This document shows, in pieces, positions 1 through 8,337 of a DNA stretch of 22,500 bases. The notes beneath the pieces are model-generated. The model was not told the DNA's origin, did no database searches, and saw only the letters and a program-made list of their open reading frames with translations. Position 1 is the first letter of the stretch. Every line of letters starts with the position of its first letter. The stretch is from Glandiceps talaboti (taxonomy: Eukaryota > Hemichordata > Enteropneusta > Spengelidae). A program made the translations under genes and the position numbers. The stretch lies in assembly GCF_964340395.1 (NCBI RefSeq), contig NC_135557.1:11103546-11126045 (forward strand), read 5' to 3'.

Positions 1-25
1 CGGAAAGGCAGACAGACAGGCAGGC

Positions 26-66
<41 letters not shown>

Positions 67-84
67 AACAGACAGACAGACAGA
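1..84. repeat. (GACA)n microsatellite, left copy
   Basis: Tetranucleotide tract of GACA/GGCA units running into the window edge. Read on the minus strand it is the TGTC tract that follows exon 3 in the third gene copy (20574-20728), interruptions included, so the left gene copy continues beyond position 1. It lies in the putative intron after exon 3. Confidence 0.9.
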
Positions 85-151
85 GCATAACAACACAACT
101 TTCCTTTGCGATATGTAAAACAAACGTCAAGGAGAGCATTTTAATATGTAC

Positions 152-354
152 GAACCCGCCATCAACTGTACAGCCTAATTCGATGCCATCGCACGGCTCA
201 TCAAATTCTAAACAATAAGTATATTCGCCTTTCTGACAGCTGACACAATCACAACAGCCAGTCCAAGGATAAAGAACGACTTTATCGCCTGTTTCTAAAC
301 CGCATCTTGTTGCTAACTGACCAATAGAATGAATCGTACCCGTTATCTCATGAC
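152..354 (-). CDS. MDR zinc alcohol dehydrogenase-like gene, exon 3 (left copy)
   Basis: Coding exon of a zinc-dependent medium-chain dehydrogenase/reductase, which would oxidise an alcohol or polyol with a nicotinamide cofactor. The exon starts after a minus-strand AG. With the single G left over from exon 2 it reads through the family motif GHE, whose residues help hold the catalytic zinc. About 35 residues on come four cysteines spaced C-x2-C-x2-C-x7-C (CCDCVSCQKGEFTYC), the structural-zinc lobe. It ends near DGGF, where the family usually continues AEY. The 3' border at a GT (150-151) is my choice: it fits phase and homology, but the donor is weak. It equals the third-copy exon apart from a couple of substitutions, one of them Ser to Cys. 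Substrate class is not resolved. The exon call is firm, its 3' end less so. Confidence 0.82.
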
Positions 355-1419
355 CTTTACGAAAAGATAATACATTAGAAATTTTGATTAGGACCACATT
401 TAACAAAGTAGCATCATCAACGAAACTTTTATTTACAAACAGATGGCAATCCCAAGTAATTTTTATGTTAATACAATCTGCACAAGCCCACGCCACTTTC
501 CCATATAATACTAAAATATTGTCATGTATACATAGTTTGACTAGACCCTCCACCAACTTGATTAAACGTGTCTTTGTTGAAATCACTTCCTGTCAGTAAA
601 ATTGGCTATAGTCTATACATTTGTGTGTGTGTGTGTTCAAATAATGAGTATTGTAACTACAGACATGGACTACGTTGTTTCTTGTTGTCTTTCCAAGTCA
701 CAATACAAAGTAAAGTTCTTTTTATTAATCCCAAATGCGAAATACAACCCCATTACTTTCAATGCATATTAGCCTACCTGTAGACGTGAACGAATGTAGT
801 CGCTACATGTACTTTAAATATATTCCGTTATCCTAACTGATGTTTTGGTATTTTGAATTTGAATCCAAATGTCAGTTACGATAGCCGAATAGAGTAGTAG
901 CGATAGTGGTTCAAGTCTGCAGGTAGGCGATTGTCATATAGTTACCATTTCAATTTGGCAATCACGGTCCTTGCATATTACTGAATTGTTAGACTTTTAA
1001 GATTAGCATGCAGAGTAGTTTCGATGATCTCGATTTACCAAGTTCAGAGAGGTTTATTGTGTGGTCTTTGTGGTCACTGTAAATTTTGTTTTACTCCATT
1101 CCAACTCTTTCAACTGTACTCTCAATTTCATTGAGCAGACATTTCTTTCCATTTAACAACACAGTTTTTACACGAAGAATGTCTTCGCATATCGTTTGTA
1201 CATAAAAAGGAAATGTTCGATAGCATGTTCAACTCGTGAATGAATCTACTTATGTTGTTGTTGAACAAGGCTATTTTACTGCAAATAATAGGACACACTT
1301 GTTATGGGGAAAGCGCCAGGATTTTGTCCCCGGCTGCGCCTCAGACATCATAATGGAGCTTCATCGATTATTATCGGTAAATGGCCTCTAATGTGTGCAC
1401 TCTCCCGGATCTACGGTAT
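355..1419 (-). other. Intron 2 of left gene copy, part downstream of the retrotransposon
   Basis: Non-coding sequence matching 19243-20308 of the third copy in reverse complement, and 15801-16124 of the middle copy as far as that goes. Small ORFs here (384-599, 568-783) are not supported by any motif. A GT-repeat near 620-637 is replaced by a poly-A run in the third copy (20022-20041), which accounts for much of the length difference. Confidence 0.75.
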
Positions 1420-1423
1420 GTTG
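1420..1423. repeat. Target site duplication GTTG, left
   Basis: GTTG directly precedes the LTR here and directly follows the other LTR at 8107-8110. The empty site in the other two gene copies carries it once (as CAAC at 15797-15800 in the middle copy), which proves the four-base duplication. Confidence 0.93.
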
Positions 1424-1873
1424 TGATGCGAGTCGTAGAGTTGAACGGTATAGGTATGGATAGTTCAGACGTTACACTCTAGCACTCACACTCTCATACT
1501 CTCGTACGGGATCGTTCAGGTCCAAGTCGGGAATTAGTCACAACTGAGAAGATATTTCGGCTTGCCAGAATCACCTATCCGAGAGCTCGTCTCTCTTGAG
1601 CTCCTCTCCTGATTCTGGATGTTTTATTCTCATCAAGTATACTTCGAATACAATGGAATTTACACAACGACTATATAAATAGCAAGTCACACCCTAAGAT
1701 CATGCCATCAAAAAAGTTATTATATACTTTTCTCTAACCAATCATGTGAATTTCAATTACATAATGTTTGCCCAGCTTCGTCATCGCCAGTCTATTTCTG
1801 ACCTATGGCCTACAATGCCGAAAAGTAGAATTTATTCCCATAATTCCGAAATACGATATTTTGGATCGTAACA
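1424..1873 (-). repeat. 3' LTR
   Basis: 450 bp long terminal repeat. On the minus strand it starts TGTTACGATCC and ends CTCGCATCA, so it has the canonical TG...CA ends. By eye it matches 7657-8106 base for base. As the downstream LTR it should supply the polyadenylation signal. Confidence 0.95.
1623..1628 (-). promoter_or_regulatory. Candidate polyadenylation signal in 3' LTR
   Basis: Minus-strand AATAAA inside the LTR; the twin is at 7856-7861. It lies in the sense direction of the surrounding host gene and might end host transcripts early. Function is inferred only from the hexamer and its place in the LTR. Confidence 0.45.
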
Positions 1874-1890
1874 CCACCCCCGTTTTCCTA
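1874..1890 (-). other. Polypurine tract
   Basis: Minus-strand purine-rich run TAGGAAAACGGGGGTGG directly abutting the TG of the 3' LTR, which is where plus-strand DNA priming occurs in LTR retroelements. One T lies at its far end. Confidence 0.85.
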
Positions 1891-2594
1891 AAGGAGCGAC
1901 CCGCGACTTGAGAACTGGGGAAACATGACGAGTGGCATAGCCAAAACTTTCTTGTAAATTTGTTTTTGTGTTTTTCCTTATAGAACAACTAAGTAACACC
2001 GTTGCATAGATACAATATGTAATCGGTAATCAGGTAAAATCGTCTCAAGGAATGTTAAATACAGAGTATATAAATATATATGAGATAAATACATGTATAC
2101 ATAGAATAAATTACAATGTAAACCAATTATGAAATCAAATAGGCGATTAAAATAGCATAGTAACCTTGATATATATCTTGAATAAACATGAAAGTAAACA
2201 TAGCACTTGATGTAGTCTAATATAAATATTGAATATGGAATATAGTAATTGATAGTAATTGACAGTAGTGATCAGTCCTGTAAATATATGAAAAAAATAT
2301 CAAGAGAATAAAATGTCACGAACAAAAAAATCCGAAAAGACGACAGCATAAGTCGTAAAACATGATAAAACTCCAAATGTTCGTCTCAAAAACATGCATT
2401 CAATACCCGTAAAATAAAAGTAAATACACAATCAAATGAAAATAATTGTAAATCATATATGCAACGGATTGTTCTACGAAAGTACAGTAAGTTATAGCAA
2501 TCCTGCAATTAGAATGCAAGTCAAGTCCGTAGTCAAAATCGTAGTCAATATCCAAAAGAAATCCAAAATTTAAATAATGTCAGCGAAACAAGAC
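1891..2594 (-). other. Retrotransposon 3' non-coding region
   Basis: About 700 bp of AT-rich DNA between the env-like ORF and the polypurine tract. No ORF with a recognisable motif; the short ORF at 1803-1988 runs across the LTR boundary and is chance. Regions this long before the polypurine tract occur in other LTR elements. Confidence 0.6.
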
Positions 2595-3539
2595 TTAAAA
2601 TAATGACCATGAGGGAGTATCGTCTTCAGGGGAGGCCGCAACACTAGCAACACTAGCAGGGCGAATAAGGGGCGTGTCGGGGATGTCTGAATGAACATCG
2701 GCTACCACCACGCTGCTACTTGTATTCATAGCAAGCAAACTATCCTCGCAGAGCGGCTCTATAATAATTTCGCGCATATCTAAACAATCGCTATCAGCCT
2801 GTGTACCAAAGTCAGTTTGACACCCCTTAGAATTAGTCAAGAACAAAAGTTTTGCGTCTATAGGTACTTTAACTGGACAAAAACATTTCTTCCAAAATCT
2901 AAAACATTTAAAGCTACACTTATAACACAATACGACAATCAGTCCCAGTCCAACTACCGCAATAGCATTAAGTAGGATATCGCTGGTTCCGCCGCTAACA
3001 ACAGTGCCGGCTTCTGTCGTCAACACGGAGCCAACTGAATCCCACGGTATATTTTGTGCACGTATAGGACTGGCACTCAAAATCGCAAGAGTTATAGAAA
3101 GCTGTCTAACCCTAAAAAATAAGTATATCACAGCTGAAATGGTTATAACGTTGAAGATGACACTAACATATCCTGGAATATCGAACCAATCAAACCAAGA
3201 ATCACCCTTAACTAAGGTACTATCTACATAATTACTAAATTCATCCATGGGAGTTAAGTATATATCGGAATGGTTTCTCAATACCTGTGAAACCCTATTC
3301 AATTCTAATTTTAATCTATTATCCCTGAACAAAGACTTATTCCAACTTTCTGTGAACAACTTAACTTGAGGTAGTTGCATAGTTAGAGTGTCATTGAAAG
3401 TATAGTCAAACAGTGACGTGTCAAATTCCTTGTTATACAACGTAGATAAAACAGGAACATTCAAAATATGTTCATAAGTAATCGTCTTATTAGGCTGGCA
3501 ATTAGCATCTAATGACTCAAAATAATAATAAGTGGACAT
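2595..3539 (-). CDS. Env-like membrane glycoprotein ORF of the retrotransposon (314 aa)
   Basis: Third-position ORF downstream of integrase, where env lies in retroviruses and errantiviruses. The first ~120 residues carry four N-glycosylation sequons (N17, N49, N67, N89) and end in an aromatic stretch (SWFDWFDIPGY) just before a hydrophobic segment at ~123-142. A second hydrophobic segment at ~188-206 is followed by a basic, cysteine-rich stretch (C206, C209, C213, C220, C222) and an acidic C-terminal tail of about 90 residues. This resembles the membrane-proximal part of an envelope fusion protein. No signal peptide, receptor-binding subunit, furin site or fusion peptide is visible, so the N-terminus is lost or supplied by splicing. 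The frame stays open upstream to a stop at 3597-3599. I chose the first Met. No family is recognised, so env is inferred from position and topology. Confidence 0.65.
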   Translation of the reverse strand: MSTYYYFESLDANCQPNKTITYEHILNVPVLSTLYNKEFDTSLFDYTFNDTLTMQLPQVKLFTESWNKSLFRDNRLKLELNRVSQVLRNHSDIYLTPMDEFSNYVDSTLVKGDSWFDWFDIPGYVSVIFNVITISAVIYLFFRVRQLSITLAILSASPIRAQNIPWDSVGSVLTTEAGTVVSGGTSDILLNAIAVVGLGLIVVLCYKCSFKCFRFWKKCFCPVKVPIDAKLLFLTNSKGCQTDFGTQADSDCLDMREIIIEPLCEDSLLAMNTSSSVVVADVHSDIPDTPLIRPASVASVAASPEDDTPSWSLF

Positions 3540-3639
3540 TAAAATGTGCGAGCGACTTATGTAAGGCTTGGTGAAAACAAATATTAATCCCTTAAACTAA
3601 CTTAAAATAAGTGAACCCGTTCTGAAGTCGTGCGAACTA

Positions 3640-4794
3640 TTAAGTAGAGCGTCGTTTGCCTGTAATTACAACCGGATTATCGCGTAAAGATTTAATCGCT
3701 TCATCGTTCAAATAAGATTCCGGTATCCATGAATTGTCTGAACTTTGATACCCTTCCCATTTCACTAAGTATTCCAAAATACCGTTTTTGTGCCGTCCGC
3801 GTAAAATCTTATCAATGCGATAATATGTATCGTCCCCTGCAGGTTCGTTTTCTCCTGCTAAACTATCACTGTCATAATCAATAGGTACTCGTGAAGACGG
3901 CTTATTTCGCCTACGTCGATATCTATATCGATTATCGTTCGAGTGCCGAATCGAAGCGCTTACAGAAGCCGAGTCGCTATTTTGACTTTCTGCGCTCACA
4001 GAAGACGAGTCGCTATTTCGACTTTCTGTGCTCTCGGTTTCTGTTGATGGTGACGTGGGCGTAGGTGAACGGCGAGGAGGAACGAAACCACCCGAATTTT
4101 GTGGTGATTGCGTGTCCGTGTCCGTTGTCGTATCACCGAGATCGACATCCGGGGTACTACCTTCTAAGGAAGTAGATCGGAGTGAACCCTTTTTGAGTCT
4201 GTTATGGTGTACTAATTTAGGATATAACTTTCCTGAATGAACGTAACGCAATCGATAATTGAGTGGCGGTATGAAATCAGCAATTCGATATGGACCCCTA
4301 TAATATTTGTGAAACTTTCTAGCTCTCCCTGGTTTCACTGCTGGGTTATATAAATAAACTATATCCCCTATTGTGAATTCGTGTTGTACAGCTCTCTTGT
4401 CATAGTGCTCTTTCATTTTTTCCTGTGCGACTTTAATGTTGTCCATTGCCATCTTTATTGCAATATTTCGTTTTGATGCTAATTCTTTCAGATGAAAATT
4501 GATACTTGCCGATTTGCTAACCGCGGGAAGCAAGGTAACGTCTAGCGGTAGACGTGGCTCCATTCCAAACAGAACCGAAAATGGCGAAACACCTGTAGAA
4601 TGATGTGGCGCTACCCTGTACGCGAACAAAACTGCCGCTAAGTATGAGTCCCAGTCATCTCCCCGGTCGGCAACAAACATGGAAAGCATTCCAAGTAACG
4701 TCGAATTAAACTTTTCGACGATACCCTGGGTTTGAGGCCTATATGCCGTTCCAAAACGCTTGGAAACGTCGAAAAAACGACAAAATTCGCGCAT
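3640..4794 (-). pseudogene. pol: Integrase C-terminal half with chromodomain, cut from pol by a frameshift
   Basis: Continuation of pol in another frame. It opens inside the integrase core: MREFCRFF, then TAYRPQTQG, with the catalytic Glu (residue 27) of the D,D,E triad in GIVEKFNST. A GPY/F-like module follows (RGPYRIADFI, ~166-175), then a Ser/Thr-rich, low-complexity linker (~205-300) with an Arg cluster, and a chromodomain at ~323-373 (YYRIDKIL, EYLVKWEGY, NSWIPESYL) typical of chromoviruses, which use it to steer integration to marked chromatin. The ORF start is an internal Met, not a true start. Stop and start overlap as TAATG, but reinitiation would split the catalytic triad across two proteins, so a mutation is more likely. 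Confidence 0.88.
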
Positions 4795-7577
4795 TATTTG
4801 CGAATTGAATGGTCTGATAAGATAACATTCGGAAAACCGTAATTCGTGAATATGTGCTCGAATAAGATGTTAGCAACTGTAACTGCTGTCATATTCTTAG
4901 TAGGAAACGCCCATGCAAATTTCGATAAGTATTCCGTAATAACAAGAACATAGCTATTCCCTGACTTAGTAACATGAAAAGGCCCACAGAAATCAATAGC
5001 TATCCTATCAAATAATCCTGTAACTGGAATCGGCAATAAAGGAGCGCGTATTCTATGCCCCGGTTTACGCATTTGGCAATGTACACAACTATTAACGTAT
5101 TTATGAACGTCTTTAATAAGTGTATCCCAAAAGTAACGTTGTCTGATGACACCCAGCGTTTTTAGAACGCCTAGATGTCCACCTGTAACATCATCATGCA
5201 ATCTCCGCAAAATCAAAAGTCGTAAATCCTTAGGTACAACAAGCTGGCGCCGTATGTCTTTATCAGATTTATTGCTATTAGGCGTCCAGAAATGATACAG
5301 AACTCTGTCAATAATCATGTAATTGGCACTTATGCTTGCTATGCGTTTAGCATGTCTATCATCAGTCGGTAAGTCACCCGATTCAAGAAAGTCAATCAGC
5401 GGTCTTAGATGATTGTCGTTTCTTTGCCTATCAGCTATTACACCTGTTCTTCTGTTATCATTCATGTCATTAACACCTATTAGTTCGTCATCGGAATCTA
5501 AAGTCAAACAAGTCATGTCGTCAACGCTATTTTCATTGCTAATAGTAAACAAGGTTGGAATGTCAACTACAGGGTCATTGTCAACACTTTGCGTATTAAC
5601 AACGTCACCTTTATTATTACTGGATTCCTGCACTATCTTATCAGTAGAAGGTACCTGGACACATTGTGTATGTGAGGCCGCTGGAGCTGTTTCAACAGAA
5701 GTTACATCAGAATTATGAATTCCGTCATCATAAACCCTACGTGATAATGAATCTGCATGGGGAATTTTGCAGCCCGATCTGTGCACGATATCAAAATCGA
5801 AACCTTGAATTCTGAGTACCCATCGCGCTAAACGCCCCGAAGGTTCCGTAGTCTTAATCAAATAGGGAAGGTTAGCATGATCTGTAATAACCGTAAAATG
5901 AACAGAATGCAAATATTGTTCACACTGCGAGAGAGCGTGAATCAAAGCGAGAAATTCCCTTTCCGTAACTGTATAATTCTGTTGTGGTTTCGACAGCGCC
6001 CTGCCACCATAGCATATAGGTTTTTCCACACCCTCCTGAATCTGAGCTAACACATAACCTACACTAAAACTACTCGCGTCCGTATATAGAATAAATTCCT
6101 CATTAAACCGTGGATGCGCTAGTACAGGAGGTGAGATTAACGCCGTCTTTAGTGTATCAAATGCTATTTCACAATCACGTGACCAAACAAAGTCGACGCC
6201 TTTCCTTAATAGACCATGCAATGGATGCGCAATCTTGGCAAAATCCTTAATAAACTTTCTATAGAAATTAGCCAAACCCAGAAATGACTTTAATTCTGTA
6301 ACCGATTTTGGTGTGGGGAAATTCTTGACAGCTTCCAATTTAGAAGGATCTGCCATGACCCCGTGTTCGTTGACCCGGTGACCTAGAAATTTGACCTCGC
6401 GCCTACCAAAAACGCACTTCCGTGGTCCTAACTTTAAATTGGCTTCGCGTAAACGTGTAAGAACTTCATCAATATGAATTAAATGATCTTCAAATGTTGC
6501 TGAGAACGCTAAAATATCGTCCATGTAAGCGCAGCATGAGTCGTTTAGCAAATTTATTAGAACGAACTGTATTGTGTTTTGAAAACTTGCCGAACTATTC
6601 ATCATTCCCATAGGTAACACCTTGAAAGCAAACTTACCGTAATGAGAGACAAAGGAAGTCTTATGTACATCGTCAGGATTTATAGCTATTTGCCAAAATC
6701 CCGAACTAAGGTCTAGGGTCGAAAAATACTTTGGACATTTACTCCCAATTATATCCAAAGTATCTTTTATCCCAGGAAGAGGGAAAGCAATGGGTTCTGT
6801 AATAGAATTTATCATCCTATAATCTATAACCATACGAAATTCACCATTTGGTTTACGTACTAGTAAAACCGGAGAACTGTAAGGAGAAGTAGAGGGAACT
6901 ACCAAACCCTGGTCTAACAACTTATCAATTTGTCGTTTAATTTCCTCACGCTTATCTGGAGAAGCTTTATATGGAGGGCGAGATACGGTCTTACTACCTG
7001 GTTTTAAATTGATTCTATGCTTAATTATATCACAATATCCCAAGGTGTTAGTGTCATCAACGAACGCATCCTTATTTTTCCATAATACCTGTTGTAACTG
7101 CAATACCTGTTCTGAGGTTAAAGTAGAATCTTCAAAATCAAATGCCTTTAAAAACTCCTGTTTACTTAACCTATTTGGACGTACAACTGGTCCGTTGCGA
7201 CTAACATTAGTATCAAAAGTGTGGATATCAGTACCATCTGGCAAAATTCTGAAATTACCTAAACGGGTACCCCTCCTCAATTTTACAGGCGTATCCCTAC
7301 AATTCACTAGTCTAACCGGAACGCGCCCCTTCTGCACAGCACCTAAAACTCTCGCAGTAGCAATACCAATGTGAGCAAGCGACATTATGTTTGTAGTATG
7401 ACCTACTATACCGTTAGGGTAATTCCCACGAACACGCGCCGATACAACACACTCTGAACGAGCAGGTATAGAATATGTCTTAGACGCGCGTATAAGGGAC
7501 GATGGTTTTCTGGCTGTGGAGCTTCTTGCTGGATATTCGGGTCTGCTTCTGCCATTACTGTAGGTGGCCGTTGACAA
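4794..7577 (-). pseudogene. pol: pol: reverse transcriptase, RNase H and integrase N-terminus; protease missing, truncated in integrase
   Basis: 927 codons. Residues ~25-130 match the linker that normally follows protease (SIPARSECVV, PVRLVNCRD). RT spans ~195-410, with LDLSSGFWQI holding the first catalytic Asp (289) and YMDD at 351-354. The thumb/connection carries FLGLANFYRKFI. RNase H spans ~495-615 with D500 (YTDAS), E539 (TVTERE), D566 (TDH) and D609 (HADSLSR). The integrase zinc module is H794, H801, C831, C834, and the first core Asp is D862 (IDFCGPF). The second core Asp (D922) comes just before the frame is lost; the reading ends SDHSIRK. The usual Gly- and Phe-containing step after that Asp is gone, and a loss of about ten bases would explain it. 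No protease DTG/DSG motif is present. RT and RNase H look intact. Confidence 0.93.
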
Positions 7578-7627
7578 GGATGTAAATGTCGGTTTCTTCT
7601 CAGTCTTCTACCAGAACGTAATAACAT
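7500..7627 (-). pseudogene. gag: Remnant of gag N-terminus
   Basis: Thirty bases after the LTR an ATG opens a basic peptide beginning MLLRSGRRLRRN, placed where a Ty3/gypsy gag starts. It stays plausible for about 40 residues. Beyond that the same DNA encodes the post-protease part of pol in another frame, so the deletion joint should lie near 7500. The whole ORF runs to 7406. No capsid or zinc-knuckle motif remains. Gag identity is inferred from position only. Confidence 0.45.
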
Positions 7628-7637
7628 TAAGTGGACC

Positions 7638-7655
7638 TGCCCGGATTCTCCACCA
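7638..7655 (-). other. Primer-binding site
   Basis: One base after the 5' LTR the minus strand reads TGGTGGAGAATCCGGGCA. The first TGG complements a tRNA CCA end. The complement folds logically into discriminator base, a seven-base acceptor strand and a CCCGG T-stem strand. I could not name the tRNA. Confidence 0.8.
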
Positions 7656-7656
7656 G

Positions 7657-8106
7657 TGATGCGAGTCGTAGAGTTGAACGGTATAGGTATGGATAGTTCA
7701 GACGTTACACTCTAGCACTCACACTCTCATACTCTCGTACGGGATCGTTCAGGTCCAAGTCGGGAATTAGTCACAACTGAGAAGATATTTCGGCTTGCCA
7801 GAATCACCTATCCGAGAGCTCGTCTCTCTTGAGCTCCTCTCCTGATTCTGGATGTTTTATTCTCATCAAGTATACTTCGAATACAATGGAATTTACACAA
7901 CGACTATATAAATAGCAAGTCACACCCTAAGATCATGCCATCAAAAAAGTTATTATATACTTTTCTCTAACCAATCATGTGAATTTCAATTACATAATGT
8001 TTGCCCAGCTTCGTCATCGCCAGTCTATTTCTGACCTATGGCCTACAATGCCGAAAAGTAGAATTTATTCCCATAATTCCGAAATACGATATTTTGGATC
8101 GTAACA
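7657..8106 (-). repeat. 5' LTR
   Basis: 450 bp, apparently identical to 1424-1873, TG...CA ends on the minus strand. It contains an AT-rich TATATAAATAG stretch near 7905-7915 that could serve as a TATA-like element. A minus-strand AATAAA lies at 7856-7861. Confidence 0.95.
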
Positions 8107-8110
8107 GTTG
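8107..8110. repeat. Target site duplication GTTG, right
   Basis: Partner of 1420-1423. Removing the element and one GTTG restores the site as it stands in the other two gene copies. Confidence 0.93.
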
Positions 8111-8258
8111 CATATTGCAATTATTAATAACAGATGGTACGTACGATGCTACTATTTACATGATTAACCAAATACAGCTCAGACACTCACGGAACTTAAT
8201 GTCCCAGTTAATCCAAACTGCCTGTTTATGCTGCAAAGGCTGTAAGATCTGTACTTAC

Positions 8259-8337
8259 CTAGGATGAAAGGCAAGGTTTTCTCAGCAGCTCTATTCCACA
8301 GATGAATGTCGCTGTGACAAATACCACAAAATGAAAC
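8259..8337 (-). CDS. MDR zinc alcohol dehydrogenase-like gene, exon 2 (left copy)
   Basis: 79-base exon between a polypyrimidine-AG acceptor and a consensus GTAAGT donor. It encodes VSFCGICHSDIHLWNRA, the strongly conserved MDR block whose Cys ligates the catalytic zinc, and ends in PFILG one base into a codon. That phase joins exactly to GHE in exon 3. Entry phase 0 fits exon 1. Sequence equals both other copies by eye. Confidence 0.9.

Larger units (their letters stand above)
1424..8106 (-). mobile_element. Ty3/gypsy LTR retrotransposon with chromodomain and env-like ORF, defective
   Basis: A 6,683 bp element read on the minus strand. Order: 5' LTR, primer-binding site, a short gag-like start, pol without protease (RT, RNase H, integrase N-terminus), integrase C-terminus with chromodomain, env-like ORF, 3' non-coding region, polypurine tract, 3' LTR. 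The RT-RNase H-integrase order and RT motifs place it in Ty3/gypsy (Metaviridae). Most of gag and all of the protease are missing and integrase is frameshifted, so this copy should not move by itself. LTRs look identical over 450 bp, implying recent insertion. It sits in intron 2 of the left alcohol dehydrogenase-like copy, in the same transcriptional direction. Clade within Ty3/gypsy is not determined. Confidence 0.95.

Noticed and set aside
1-84. Short regular repeats considered as a CRISPR-like array
   Set aside because: Tetranucleotide units without spacers; an ordinary microsatellite in a eukaryotic genome.
4790-4796. TAATG stop-start overlap as programmed reinitiation in pol
   Set aside because: It would split the integrase active site, and the conserved SDxGxxF step is damaged at this spot, so a small deletion is the simpler reading.
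5413-7374. Plus-strand ORFs opposite pol (101 and 121 aa)
   Set aside because: Antisense shadows of the RT/RNase H/integrase frame with no motif of their own.
8001-8267. 88 aa plus-strand ORF crossing the LTR edge into exon 2 of the left copy
   Set aside because: It spans a transposon boundary and runs antisense to the exon; the match at 15640-15825 and 19075-19260 is the duplicated host DNA.
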